A stretch of 64,000 nucleotides of DNA from CG1-02-35-72 sp045046885 (GTDB lineage Bacteria; Bacteroidota; Bacteroidia; Flavobacteriales; Flavobacteriaceae). Both the position numbers and the translations under genes were made by a program. This document shows positions 53,954-63,464 of the stretch, in pieces (the stretch's first letter is position 1; the number at the start of each line of letters is the position of its first letter). The stretch lies in NCBI GenBank assembly GCA_045046885.1, contig JASFYX010000043.1, forward strand, positions 6,659 through 70,658. The letters run 5' to 3'. The notes under the pieces were generated by a model, which was given only the letters and a program-made list of their open reading frames with translations, was not told the origin of the DNA and ran no database searches.

Positions 53954-54967
53954 ATGGAAGATACTGCTGTAAAAAAATACACGTTTAAAGATTTTCAAAG
54001 CGACCAAGAAGTAAGATGGTGCCCAGGGTGTGATGATTATGTTATTTTGAGAGCTATGTTAAAAGCCTTACCTGAAATGGATGTCAAAAAAGAAGATGTT
54101 GTTTTCATTTCTGGAATAGGATGTTCTTCTCGTTTTCCATATTATGTAGATTCTTTTGGAATACATAGTATTCATGGACGTGCACCGGCTATTGCTACAG
54201 GCGTTAAATTGGCGAATCCAGACTTGAGTGTTTGGGTTATTACCGGAGATGGTGATTCGTTAGCTATTGGAGGGAATCATTTTATACATATGTTAAGACG
54301 AAACATCAACTTAAATGTGGTGTTGTTTAATAATGAAATTTACGGATTGACAAAAGGTCAATTTTCACCGACTTCTTTATTAGGTCAAAAAACAAAATCA
54401 TCTCCTTATGGCAATACGCAACCTCCTTTTCAACCAGGTGAGTTAGCTATTGGGGCTCATGCCCGCTTTTTTGCCAGAATTGGTGGGAATAATCCTAAAG
54501 ATATGATAAAGCTATTTATTGAAGCCGAAAAATTTAAAGGTACTTCGTTGATAGAAGTCCTTCAGAATTGTGTTATCTTTAACGACGGTTGTTACACAAA
54601 TTATACCGATAAAAAGGTTAAAGACGATCAACAAATATTTTTAGAACACGGTAAACCTATGATTTTTGGAAAAGAAAAAAATAAAGGTTTGGTATTAAAC
54701 GGTCTAAAATTAGAAGTGGTTGCCATTGGCGAAAATGGTGTAACAGAACAAGATTTATTAGTTCACGATGCTAAAGAATCAGACCCTACATTACATCAAA
54801 TGTTAATTAGATGCAGATACCCGTTAGCAACAGGTATTATTAGAAGTGTAGAAGAACCGTCGTTTGAAGAACGCGAAGCAGAATTAACAGCTCAAGTAAA
54901 AGCCAATTCTCCTTATTCTTGTGTAGATGACTTGTTAAAAGCAGGAGAAACCTACGAGGTTAAATAG
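53954..54967 (+). CDS. korB: 2-oxoacid:ferredoxin oxidoreductase beta subunit
   Basis: 337 residues. Fe-S cysteines in RWCPGCDDY, GIGCSSRFPYY and LQNCVIF; thiamine diphosphate motif GDGDSLAIGGNHF...NNEIYG. 4 bp after korA. A palindrome that resembles a terminator follows, then the nuo operon. Confidence 0.92.
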   Translation: MEDTAVKKYTFKDFQSDQEVRWCPGCDDYVILRAMLKALPEMDVKKEDVVFISGIGCSSRFPYYVDSFGIHSIHGRAPAIATGVKLANPDLSVWVITGDGDSLAIGGNHFIHMLRRNINLNVVLFNNEIYGLTKGQFSPTSLLGQKTKSSPYGNTQPPFQPGELAIGAHARFFARIGGNNPKDMIKLFIEAEKFKGTSLIEVLQNCVIFNDGCYTNYTDKKVKDDQQIFLEHGKPMIFGKEKNKGLVLNGLKLEVVAIGENGVTEQDLLVHDAKESDPTLHQMLIRCRYPLATGIIRSVEEPSFEEREAELTAQVKANSPYSCVDDLLKAGETYEVK

Positions 54968-54981
54968 AAATAAAAAATTAA

Positions 54982-55011
54982 AAATATACCTGATATCTGT
55001 CAGGTATATTT
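54982..55011 (+). promoter_or_regulatory. FNR/CRP-like operator embedded in a 12-bp-stem hairpin after korB
   Basis: Perfect 12-bp inverted repeat (54982-54993 and 55000-55011), 6-nt loop. Core TGAT-ATCT-GTCA (54991-55002), centre 54996.5. A TTTGTTTT tail means it could also terminate korB. The core and loop length match the norC site (CTGATATnTGTCAG in both). Confidence 0.7.
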
Positions 55012-55025
55012 GTTTTATAAATAAA

Positions 55026-55033
55026 GATATTTG
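55026..55033 (+). promoter_or_regulatory. nuoA -7-like box (GATATTTG)
   Basis: Seven of eight to TAnnTTTG (first T is G). Centre 55029.5, exactly 33 bp from the dyad centre; 22 nt before the nuoA ATG. Confidence 0.55.
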
Positions 55034-55054
55034 TAGACTAAAAAAATTAAAAAC

Positions 55055-55405
55055 ATGGGAACAGAAGCGATAATCATTTTTGTGCTTTCTGGCATAGTAT
55101 TGGTAGCTGGTGCAAACTTTCTGTCTAATTTAATTTCACATAAATCAGATAATCCTGCAAAAAGAGAACCTTACGAATGTGGTATAGAAACCATTGGCCC
55201 AACTTGGGTTCAGTTTAAAGTAGGGTACTATTTGTTTGCTATACTATTTTTAATTTTCGATGTTGAGGTTGCCTTTTTGGTGCCTTGGGCAGTCGTTTTT
55301 AAAAGTGTAGGTACTGTAGCGCTTGTAGAAATACTGATTTTCTTAATTGTTTTAGGTTTGGGATTGCTATATGCCTATAAAAAACGTGCATTACGATGGG
55401 AGTAG
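55055..55405 (+). CDS. nuoA: NADH-quinone oxidoreductase subunit A
   Basis: 116 residues, three membrane helices. The loop KREPYECGIETIGPTWVQFKVGYYL and FDVEVAFLVPWA are diagnostic. First gene of the complex I operon; its end overlaps nuoB by 10 bp. Confidence 0.96.
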   Translation: MGTEAIIIFVLSGIVLVAGANFLSNLISHKSDNPAKREPYECGIETIGPTWVQFKVGYYLFAILFLIFDVEVAFLVPWAVVFKSVGTVALVEILIFLIVLGLGLLYAYKKRALRWE

Positions 55406-55992
55406 AAAAAAAACGATTTTTAAGTCAGTCTGAAGCTGACGGCTTAAAACAAGTAACACCAAAAGATTTTCCAGGAAAAGTTATTCCAGGTGGAAATGGA
55501 GGTAACTTTGTTATTACAACATTAGACAGTGTTATAAACTGGGGGCGCTCAAATTCTTTGTGGCCTTTATATTTTGGCACGAGTTGTTGCGCTATTGAAA
55601 TGATGCAGACGGGTGCAGCCAAACACGATTTTTCGCGCTTTGGTTTTGAAGTAGCACGTGCCTCTGCAAGACAAGCAGATCTTATTATTATAGCAGGGAC
55701 AATTGTCAATAAGATGGGGCCTGTTTTAAGAAGATTGTACGATCAGATGCCAGAGCCTAAATATGTAATAGCTATGGGGGCTTGTGCAACCTCTGGAGGA
55801 CCGTTTTATTACAATTCTTATTCGGTAATAAAAGGAGCAGACCATGTTATTCCGGTAGATGTTTATGTACCTGGCTGTCCGCCAAGACCAGAAGCATTGC
55901 TAGAAGGGATGATTATGTTACAAGAAAAAATTAAGAAAGAAAACATGAAGCACAAAGTAAATCCTATTGACGGATTTGATGAAGGGCTTTAA
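55396..55992 (+). CDS. nuoB: NADH-quinone oxidoreductase subunit B
   Basis: 198 residues. Carries the N2 cluster ligands: Cys64-Cys65 (GTSCCAIEMM), Cys130 (MGACATSGG) and Cys161 (VPGCPPRPE). Transfers electrons to quinone at the peripheral-membrane arm junction. Slightly extended N- and C-termini. Confidence 0.97.
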   Translation: MGVEKKRFLSQSEADGLKQVTPKDFPGKVIPGGNGGNFVITTLDSVINWGRSNSLWPLYFGTSCCAIEMMQTGAAKHDFSRFGFEVARASARQADLIIIAGTIVNKMGPVLRRLYDQMPEPKYVIAMGACATSGGPFYYNSYSVIKGADHVIPVDVYVPGCPPRPEALLEGMIMLQEKIKKENMKHKVNPIDGFDEGL

Positions 55993-56004
55993 ATTATATA
56001 AGGT

Positions 56005-56466
56005 ATGTCTAATCAAGAATTAAAAGATAAAATTACCGCATTCGACTTAGGTCTAGAATTTTCTGAAGAAGAATCACAATATTTAACATTGACTGTTCCA
56101 AAAGAAAACCTTCATTTTTTAATGAGTAAATTAAAATTGACGATGACCTTATCATTCGATTATTTATTTTGCTTAACGGGTATGGATTGGGGAGAAGAAC
56201 TGGGGGTAATTTACCATTTAGAATCTACAATACATCGTCATATATTGGTAGTAAAAGTTATGGAATCCGACAGAGAAAATCCTACACTAGACAGCGTTGG
56301 CGATATTTGGCAAACGGCTTATTTCCACGAAATGGAGGTTTTTGACTTTTTCGGATTTAAATTCAATAAGCATCCCAATTTAAAACGTTTGTTTTTAACG
56401 CCAGATTGGACAGGTTATCCTCTAAGGAAAGATTATGTAGATGAAGCTAATATGATTGTTAAATAG
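56005..56466 (+). CDS. nuoC: NADH-quinone oxidoreductase subunit C
   Basis: 153 residues. Conserved end: REMEVFDFFGFKF-like segment (HEMEVFDFFGFKFNKHPNLKRL key positions) and LTPDWTGYPLRKDY. Peripheral-arm subunit. Separate from NuoD, unlike the fused forms of some Bacteroidales. Confidence 0.94.
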   Translation: MSNQELKDKITAFDLGLEFSEEESQYLTLTVPKENLHFLMSKLKLTMTLSFDYLFCLTGMDWGEELGVIYHLESTIHRHILVVKVMESDRENPTLDSVGDIWQTAYFHEMEVFDFFGFKFNKHPNLKRLFLTPDWTGYPLRKDYVDEANMIVK

Positions 56467-56474
56467 TTGAAATT

Positions 56475-57593
56475 ATGACAAATACAATTGAAGATAGATT
56501 TAAAACCGAAGAGTATTTTGTAAACATGGGGCCGCAACATCCTGCTGCTCATGGAGTTTTACGCCTTATTTTAACTATTGATGGCGAAATTATAAAAAAT
56601 GTTGAACCAGATTTAGGCTACATACATCGTTCAATCGAAAAAATGTGTGAACGCGATAGCTATCAACAAATAGTTCATCTAACTGATAGGATGGATTATC
56701 TATCTTCTCATATAAACAATGAAGCAGTTTGTTTAGCTGTAGAAAAAGGTCTAGAAATAGAAGTGAGCGATCGTGTAAAAGTTATTAGAACAATTATTGC
56801 TGAACTCACGCGTATAGCATCACACTGTTTATGGTGGGGTGTTATGAGTATGGATTTGGGTGCTTTGAGTCCTTATTTTTATGCCTTTAGAGACCGCGAA
56901 TTGATTAACGATATTTTTGAAGAAACTTGTGGCGCACGCTTAACAATGAATTACATCGCTCCTGGCGGATTAATGTATGATATTCATCCTAATTTTGTAA
57001 AAAGAACCAAAGATTTTATAGCCCATTTTAAAACCAAAATACCTGAATATGACCGTTTGGTTTCTGGGAATATCATTTTCCAAAAAAGGACAAAAGGAGT
57101 TGGTGTTTTAAGTATGGAAGATGCTATTTCGTTTGGCGTTTCTGGTCCTGTAGGTAGAGGTTCTGGTTATTCTTGTGATGTGCGTAAACACCATTCTTAC
57201 AGCGCTTATGACAAAGTAGATTTTAAAGAGGCTTTGTTAACAGAGGGCGATACTTACGCGCGTTACCAAATTAGAATTATGGAGTTGTGGGAATCTTTAT
57301 CAATTATAGAACAATTGATAGATAACATCCCAGAAGGAAATATAAAAGAGCAAACAAAAGCAGTTATTAAATTACCTAAAGGAGAATTTTATCAACGTGT
57401 AGAAACAGCTCGTGGCGAATTGGGTGTATATATAAATAGTACTGGCACAAAAAATCCATATCGTGTTAAATTCCGTTCACCGGGATTTTCTAACCTTTCT
57501 GTATTAAATCATATTGCTAAAGGTAGCAAAATAGCCGATTTGGTAGCTACGATGGCTTCGTTTGACTTTGTAATTCCAGATATAGATAGATAA
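56475..57593 (+). CDS. nuoD: NADH-quinone oxidoreductase subunit D
   Basis: 372 residues. NMGPQHPAAHGVLRL (quinone-site His), IEKMCERDSYQQ, RGELGVYINS, RVKFRSPGFSNLS. The 49-kDa-type subunit. Its stop is 9 bp before the nuoH ATG, so there is no room for nuoE, nuoF or nuoG here. Confidence 0.97.
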   Translation: MTNTIEDRFKTEEYFVNMGPQHPAAHGVLRLILTIDGEIIKNVEPDLGYIHRSIEKMCERDSYQQIVHLTDRMDYLSSHINNEAVCLAVEKGLEIEVSDRVKVIRTIIAELTRIASHCLWWGVMSMDLGALSPYFYAFRDRELINDIFEETCGARLTMNYIAPGGLMYDIHPNFVKRTKDFIAHFKTKIPEYDRLVSGNIIFQKRTKGVGVLSMEDAISFGVSGPVGRGSGYSCDVRKHHSYSAYDKVDFKEALLTEGDTYARYQIRIMELWESLSIIEQLIDNIPEGNIKEQTKAVIKLPKGEFYQRVETARGELGVYINSTGTKNPYRVKFRSPGFSNLSVLNHIAKGSKIADLVATMASFDFVIPDIDR

Positions 57594-57602
57594 TTATAGA
57601 TT

Positions 57603-58682
57603 ATGAAATTTTTAATAATGAATATACCATTAAATATAACAGAAGCTGTCCACGATTGGCTATTTTCTATAATGCCTGAATCTGTTGCTAACATCACCGT
57701 AATGGTTATTGTGGCTTTGGCTTATTTGGCGTTATTTGCAGTAGCTGGTTTGTATTTAGTTTTGTTAGAACGTAAAGTGGCAGCCTGGTTTCAATTGAGG
57801 TTAGGACCAAACCGCGTGGGGCCTGGCGGCATATTTCAAACTATGGCAGATGCCTTAAAACTCGTTTCTAAAGAGCTGACAAGCACCGATAGAATTGATA
57901 AATTTCTATACAATTTAGCACCTTATTTTGTAATAATTACATCGTTAACAGCTATAGCGGTATTCCCTTTTTCAAGACAATTTCAAGCTTTCGATATCAA
58001 TATAGGAGTCTTTTTTCTAGTAGCTATATCGTCAATTGGCGTTATAGGTATTTTGTTAGGAGGTTGGTCTAGTAACAATAAATTCGCTTTAATTGGCGCT
58101 ATGCGTAGCGGATTGCAAACGATTAGTTACGAACTGTCTGTAGGTTTATCTATTTTAACGATGATATTGTTGACAGGCACATTACAATTATCAGAAATTA
58201 TTGAAGTACAACGTACGGGCGGCTGGCTTATAGTTCAAGGACATATTCCGGCTATTATTGCTTTTATTATTTTTATGATAGCAGGTACAGCCGAAACAAA
58301 CCGTGCCCCATTTGATTTAGTAGAAGCTGAATCTGAATTAGGCGCTGGTTTCCATACAGAATATTCAGGGATGAAATTTGCCTATTTCTTTTTAGCAGAA
58401 TTTATCAATATGTTTATAATTGCTTCTTTGGCTGTTGTGCTGTTTTTTGGTGGCTGGTTATCTCCATTTGGTATTACAGATGGTATTACTTGGTTTCCAG
58501 AAGTAATATGGTTTTTAATAAAAGTCATACTCGTCATCTTTTTAATGATGTGGTTTAGATGGACTTTTCCACGTTTACGTGTAGATCAATTATTAACCTT
58601 AGAATGGAAATATTTGCTACCTATAAACTTGGTTAACATTGTTGTAATGGCGGTTATAGTTTGGTTGAATTGGACAATTTAA
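57603..58682 (+). CDS. nuoH: NADH-quinone oxidoreductase subunit H
   Basis: 359 residues, eight-plus helices. LLERKVAAWFQLRLGPNRVGP and AETNRAPFDLVEAESELGAGFHTEYSG (key residues E, N, R, P, D, E) are diagnostic. Forms the quinone entry chamber with NuoB and NuoD. The ATG 57603 is used; MNIPLNITE six codons later is an alternative start. Confidence 0.97.
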   Translation: MKFLIMNIPLNITEAVHDWLFSIMPESVANITVMVIVALAYLALFAVAGLYLVLLERKVAAWFQLRLGPNRVGPGGIFQTMADALKLVSKELTSTDRIDKFLYNLAPYFVIITSLTAIAVFPFSRQFQAFDINIGVFFLVAISSIGVIGILLGGWSSNNKFALIGAMRSGLQTISYELSVGLSILTMILLTGTLQLSEIIEVQRTGGWLIVQGHIPAIIAFIIFMIAGTAETNRAPFDLVEAESELGAGFHTEYSGMKFAYFFLAEFINMFIIASLAVVLFFGGWLSPFGITDGITWFPEVIWFLIKVILVIFLMMWFRWTFPRLRVDQLLTLEWKYLLPINLVNIVVMAVIVWLNWTI

Positions 58683-58701
58683 TAAATGAATTTATAAAAT
58701 A

Positions 58702-59178
58702 ATGAGTTATTTTTCAGATATATACAACGGAATGAAAACCTTGCTCACAGGTATGCGGGTTACAGGAGGTTATTTTGTTCATGCAAGAAAAGGAAGTCTT
58801 ACCCAACAATATCCTGACAATAGAGATACACTAAAAATGTTCGATCGTTTTAGAGGTGAGGTTGTTATGCCGCACGACGAGAACAATATGCACCGTTGTA
58901 CGGGATGTCAATCTTGCGAAATTGCCTGTCCAAATGGTAGTATTGAGATTGTATGGGACAGACAAGTAGATCCGGAAACGGGTAAAAAGAAAAAAATGAT
59001 AGACCAACATATTTATCATTTAGGTATGTGTACAATGTGCGGTTTGTGTATTGAAGCCTGTCCTACAGATGCCATTGTTTGGGCTCAGAATTACGAAAAC
59101 TCTGTTTATGATAGGAGTCATTTAACTAAAGTATTAAACCAACCTGGTTCTAAATTATTACCTGGCGTAGAAGATTAA
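58702..59178 (+). CDS. nuoI: NADH-quinone oxidoreductase subunit I
   Basis: 158 residues. Two [4Fe-4S] sites: Cys66, 69, 72, 76 (CTGCQSCEIACP) and Cys110, 113, 116, 120 (CTMCGLCIEACP). In an EFG-less complex this is the natural entry point for electrons from ferredoxin. Confidence 0.97.
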   Translation: MSYFSDIYNGMKTLLTGMRVTGGYFVHARKGSLTQQYPDNRDTLKMFDRFRGEVVMPHDENNMHRCTGCQSCEIACPNGSIEIVWDRQVDPETGKKKKMIDQHIYHLGMCTMCGLCIEACPTDAIVWAQNYENSVYDRSHLTKVLNQPGSKLLPGVED

Positions 59179-59181
59179 ATT

Positions 59182-59712
59182 ATGGAACAGATTATATTTT
59201 ACATTTTAGCAGCCTTTATCCTGTTTTTTGCAGTAAGAGCTGTTTCGAGCAAAAAAATGTTACACGCAGTAGTGTATCTATTATTTGTACTCATTTGTAT
59301 ATCGGGAATTTATTTTCTTGTTAATTACAATTTCTTAGGCGCTTTGCAATTGGCTATCTATGCAGGTGGTATTATTGTACTGATAATATTCTCGGTATTA
59401 TTAACACATAAAATCGATTCTAATTTAGAAATAGCTTCACTTACTAAAAAACTTGTAGCAGGCCTTTTAAGCTTATTAGGTGCTTCTGTAACGCTTTATG
59501 CTATTTATTCTTACGATTTTGTAACTGTTGCAAACTTTAACGCTGTTGAAGTTGAACAAATAGGCACAAAACTTTTAAGTTATAATAAAGGCGGATTTGT
59601 ATTGCCTTTTGAAGTGATAAGTATTCTGTTACTAGCTGTTTTAATTGGCGCTATTGTCATTGCTAAGGGACAACATTTAATAGAACAAGAACACAAACAA
59701 AACAAAGCATAG
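59182..59712 (+). CDS. nuoJ: NADH-quinone oxidoreductase subunit J
   Basis: 176 residues, five helices. LLFVLICISGIYFLVNYNFLGALQLAIYAGGI region (key residues G, Y, L, F, Q, Y, G, G) is diagnostic. Membrane arm. Confidence 0.94.
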   Translation: MEQIIFYILAAFILFFAVRAVSSKKMLHAVVYLLFVLICISGIYFLVNYNFLGALQLAIYAGGIIVLIIFSVLLTHKIDSNLEIASLTKKLVAGLLSLLGASVTLYAIYSYDFVTVANFNAVEVEQIGTKLLSYNKGGFVLPFEVISILLLAVLIGAIVIAKGQHLIEQEHKQNKA

Positions 59713-59714
59713 TT

Positions 59715-60032
59715 ATGATAGACGGCATAAATATATATCACATTTTAACGCTTACAACACTTATGTTTTTTATAGGCGTTTATGGATTTATCACACGTAA
59801 AAATCTCATTGCTATTTTAATATCGATAGAGCTTATTTTAAATGCATCGGCTATAAATTTTGTAATTTTTAACACCTATTTGTATCCAGATATGTTACAA
59901 GGCGTTTTTTACACAATTTTTATAATTGCCATTGCTGCAGCAGAATCGGCTTTAGCAGTGTCAATAATAGTTAGTTTTTACAGGATGTTAGCTTCTGTTG
60001 AAGTAAAAGATACAGAAACCTTAAAATATTAA
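59715..60032 (+). CDS. nuoK: NADH-quinone oxidoreductase subunit K
   Basis: 105 residues, three helices. ISIELILNASAINFVIF and AAAESALAVSIIVSFYR contain the conserved glutamates of the proton path. 2 bp after nuoJ. Confidence 0.96.
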   Translation: MIDGINIYHILTLTTLMFFIGVYGFITRKNLIAILISIELILNASAINFVIFNTYLYPDMLQGVFYTIFIIAIAAAESALAVSIIVSFYRMLASVEVKDTETLKY

Positions 60033-60036
60033 AAAT

Positions 60037-61953
60037 ATGAATTTTAGTTATACAGTTTTAATTCCCTTAATTCCACTTTTTGTATTTTTATTTTTAGGGA
60101 TTTTCAGAAATAAATTAAAGCCAAAAGTAGCAGGAACTATTGGCGTTTTAGGTTTATCAACAACCACGCTTTTATCGGTTTATACCGCTTACAAATACTT
60201 TTTTAAAGTAGAAAAAATCGATGAGGTTTACCAAACCGTAATAGCCACTAAAACCACTTGGATTCACTTTACAGATTTATTGCACATAGATATGGGTATT
60301 TTATTAGATCCTATTTCTATTATGATGCTTATAGTGGTTTCTACCATATCATTAATGGTACATATTTACAGTTTGGGTTATATGAAAGGCGAATCTGGTT
60401 TTAACCGTTATTACGCCTTCTTGTCTTTGTTTACATTCTCTATGTACAGTTTGGTGTTGGCGACCAATATTTTTCAAATGTATATCTTTTGGGAATTGGT
60501 AGGAGTCTCGTCATTCTTGTTGATTGGTTATTATTACGACAAACCATCAGCCGTAGCCGCTGCTAAAAAAGCATTTATAGTAACGCGTTTTGCCGATTTA
60601 GGCTTCCTTGTAGGGATTTTAATATTGTCATATTATACAGGAACTTTCGACTTTCAAGAACTTAACAATCCGCAAGGCGCTGTTATATTAAATGGTGTTG
60701 GCGCTAGTTTTATGGGTATGTCTGTTTTAACATGGGCACTTATACTTATGTTTATGGGGGGCGCTGGTAAATCGGCTATGTTCCCATTACATATTTGGTT
60801 ACCCGATGCTATGGAAGGACCTACACCAGTTTCGGCTTTAATTCACGCTGCTACAATGGTTGTTGCAGGGGTGTATTTGGTAGCAAGGATGTTTCCGTTG
60901 TATTATTTTATAGATGGCGGATTTGTACTACAAATTGTTATGTATGTCGGGGCGTTTACATCGTTGTTTGCAGCAATAATTGCTTGTACACAAAATGATA
61001 TAAAACGTGTTTTAGCATTTTCTACAATGTCGCAAATTGGCTATATGATGTTAGCTTTAGGCGCTTCAGGTTATTCTGGACATGACGGACTAGGTTATAT
61101 GTCTGCTATGTTCCACTTGTTTACACACGCCATGTTTAAAGCCTTATTATTCTTAGGGGCAGGTTCCGTCATTCACGCTGTTCACAGTAACTTTATGAAA
61201 GATATGGGTGGTTTACGCAAATACTTGCCCGTTACAAATATTACTTTTTTAATAGCAGCATTAGCCATTTCTGGAATCCCCCCTTTTGCAGGATTCTTTA
61301 GTAAAGACGAAATTTTAGTCGCCGCTTTAGACAAGTCAACCTTCTTATTTGTAGTTGAGTGGGCTGTGGCTGGATTAACAGCTTTTTATATGTTCAGAAT
61401 TTACTTTGGTATATTTTGGGGAAAAGAAACCACTTACAAACACACACCAAAAGAATCACCTTTATCTATGACATTACCATTATTGTTTTTAGCACTGATG
61501 AGTATTGTAGCAGGTTTTATTCCGTTTAGCGATTTTGTCACTGCCGATAGACAAGAGTTTCACACACATTTTAATCCTTTAGTCTCTATTATTTCTGCTG
61601 GTATTGGTTTGGTAGGTATTATTGTAGCGTGGATTTTTTACAAAAAAGAAAATAATATTCCCGAAAAGGTTACAAAAGCATTCGGCGCTTTTTATACTTG
61701 GGCTTATCATAAATTTTATTTTGACGAACTCTACATGTTTATCACTAAAAAAATAATTTTCAACATTGTATCAGCCTCATTCGCTTGGTTTGATAAAAAA
61801 GTAGTTGATGATACTATGATAGGTATTGGAAACAGTACAATTAATGCATCAGAAAAAATTAAAAAATTACAATCGGGCAAGTTCCAAGATTATGCTACTT
61901 GGTTTGTGTTAGGGGCTTTAGCTTTGGTATTGTATTTTTTATATAAATTTTAA
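60037..61953 (+). CDS. nuoL: NADH-quinone oxidoreductase subunit L
   Basis: 638 residues, about 16 helices including the long lateral C-terminal helix. FWELVGVSSFLLIGYYYDK, GGAGKSAMFPLHIWLPDAMEGPTPVSALIHAATMV (Lys and Glu of the antiporter path), FSTMSQIGYMMLALG. Proton-pumping antiporter-like subunit. Confidence 0.97.
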   Translation: MNFSYTVLIPLIPLFVFLFLGIFRNKLKPKVAGTIGVLGLSTTTLLSVYTAYKYFFKVEKIDEVYQTVIATKTTWIHFTDLLHIDMGILLDPISIMMLIVVSTISLMVHIYSLGYMKGESGFNRYYAFLSLFTFSMYSLVLATNIFQMYIFWELVGVSSFLLIGYYYDKPSAVAAAKKAFIVTRFADLGFLVGILILSYYTGTFDFQELNNPQGAVILNGVGASFMGMSVLTWALILMFMGGAGKSAMFPLHIWLPDAMEGPTPVSALIHAATMVVAGVYLVARMFPLYYFIDGGFVLQIVMYVGAFTSLFAAIIACTQNDIKRVLAFSTMSQIGYMMLALGASGYSGHDGLGYMSAMFHLFTHAMFKALLFLGAGSVIHAVHSNFMKDMGGLRKYLPVTNITFLIAALAISGIPPFAGFFSKDEILVAALDKSTFLFVVEWAVAGLTAFYMFRIYFGIFWGKETTYKHTPKESPLSMTLPLLFLALMSIVAGFIPFSDFVTADRQEFHTHFNPLVSIISAGIGLVGIIVAWIFYKKENNIPEKVTKAFGAFYTWAYHKFYFDELYMFITKKIIFNIVSASFAWFDKKVVDDTMIGIGNSTINASEKIKKLQSGKFQDYATWFVLGALALVLYFLYKF

Positions 61954-61966
61954 ATAAGAATAATAA

Positions 61967-63454
61967 ATGGATATTTTAACTCTTTTTATAGCAGCTCCCA
62001 TACTAACAGTCGTCGGCTTGCTATTTACTAAAAATTTAAAACAATCGCGTTTAGTAGCTTTGGTTGGTAGCTTAGTTCAGTTTGGAATGGCTATTAATTT
62101 AATCTTTGCCTATTTGGCAGAGCGGGCTAGTGGCAATACGGCTATTATGGTTTTTACCAAAAGTATTGTTTGGTTTAAAAGTCTTAACATTCGTTATGAT
62201 ATTGGTGCCGATGGTATCACTGTTTTTATGATTGTATTAGCTTCTATTGTAGTATTAGCAGGCGTATTTATCTCTTGGAAAATTAAAGACTTACCGAAAG
62301 AATTCTTTATTTCTTTAATTGTTTTGGCAACGGGTGTTTACGGTTTCTTTATTTCATTAGATTTATTCTTAATGTTCTTATTTTTCGAAGTGGCTGTAAT
62401 TCCTATGTACCTTTTAATTGGTATCTGGGGCTCAGGACCCAAAGAAAAATCGGCTATGAAATTGACCATTATGTTAATGGGTGCTTCAGCTTTATTATTA
62501 GTCGGTATTTTAGGAATTTATTTTTACTCAAGCCCAGACGGCGCTTATACTTTTAATATATTAGAAATAGCCAAAGTAAATATCCCTGCTCAAGTACAAC
62601 ACTATTTATTTCCTGTTGTATTTATAGGTTTTGCCGTTATTGGTGCTTTGTTTCCTTTTCATACTTGGTCTCCTTCTGGTCACGCTTCTGCGCCCACGGC
62701 TGTATCTATGTTACACGCAGGTGTGTTGATGAAGCTTGGTGGTTATGGCGTTTTTAGAGTAGCGATGTATTTGTTGCCTTTAGGCGCTAAAGAATGGTCT
62801 TGGTTTTTTATAATACTGTCTGTAATTGGCGTTGTTTATGGCGCTTTAGCAGCTATTAAGCAAACCGATTTAAAATATATAAATGCCTATTCTTCAGTAA
62901 GCCATTTAGGTTTGGTTTTATTTGCCTTATTGATGTTAAACAAAACCGCTTGGGATGGCGCTATTTTACAATCTTTATCTCACGGATTTATGACAGCCTT
63001 GTTTTTTGCCCTTATCGGGATGATTTACGGACGTACACACACACGTGATGTAAGAGAATTAGGCGGCCTGTTAAAAGTCATTCCGTTTATTTCTGTAATA
63101 TACGTCATAGCAGGATTGGCTTCTTTAGGCTTACCCGGATTTAGTGGATTTGTAGCAGAAATGACCATTTTTGTAGGTGCTTTTCAAAATGGCGATATTT
63201 TCCATCGGGTGGCAACCATTTTAGGTGTAACCGTCATTGTAATTACGGCTGTTTATATTTTAAGAGTGGTCGGTATGATGCTTATGGGGCCCGTTAAAAA
63301 AGAAGAATATAAAACCTTACCAAAGGTAACTTGGTACGAAAGGACAGGTTTACTATTGTTGTTAATACCAATATTGATAATTGGTATAACACCTCTTTGG
63401 ATTTCAGATATTATCATGGATAGTATCAAACCTTTTATAGAACGCATGTTATAA
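61967..63454 (+). CDS. nuoM: NADH-quinone oxidoreductase subunit M
   Basis: 495 residues, 14 helices. FFEVAVIPMYLLIGIWG, FPFHTWSPSGHASAPTAVSMLHAGVLMKLGGYG, NAYSSVSHLGLVLF. Antiporter-like subunit, 13 bp after nuoL. Confidence 0.97.
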   Translation: MDILTLFIAAPILTVVGLLFTKNLKQSRLVALVGSLVQFGMAINLIFAYLAERASGNTAIMVFTKSIVWFKSLNIRYDIGADGITVFMIVLASIVVLAGVFISWKIKDLPKEFFISLIVLATGVYGFFISLDLFLMFLFFEVAVIPMYLLIGIWGSGPKEKSAMKLTIMLMGASALLLVGILGIYFYSSPDGAYTFNILEIAKVNIPAQVQHYLFPVVFIGFAVIGALFPFHTWSPSGHASAPTAVSMLHAGVLMKLGGYGVFRVAMYLLPLGAKEWSWFFIILSVIGVVYGALAAIKQTDLKYINAYSSVSHLGLVLFALLMLNKTAWDGAILQSLSHGFMTALFFALIGMIYGRTHTRDVRELGGLLKVIPFISVIYVIAGLASLGLPGFSGFVAEMTIFVGAFQNGDIFHRVATILGVTVIVITAVYILRVVGMMLMGPVKKEEYKTLPKVTWYERTGLLLLLIPILIIGITPLWISDIIMDSIKPFIERML

Positions 63455-63464
63455 TTTTTAGGAG

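Noticed and set aside
54982..55011. Plain intrinsic terminator after korB
   Set aside because: Not excluded, but the core matches the norC dyad and has the same exact spacing to a -7 box, so a regulatory role is favoured.
57594..57602. Hidden nuoE, nuoF or nuoG in the complex I operon
   Set aside because: Only 9 bp separate nuoD and nuoH, and every other gap in the operon is 20 bp or less.
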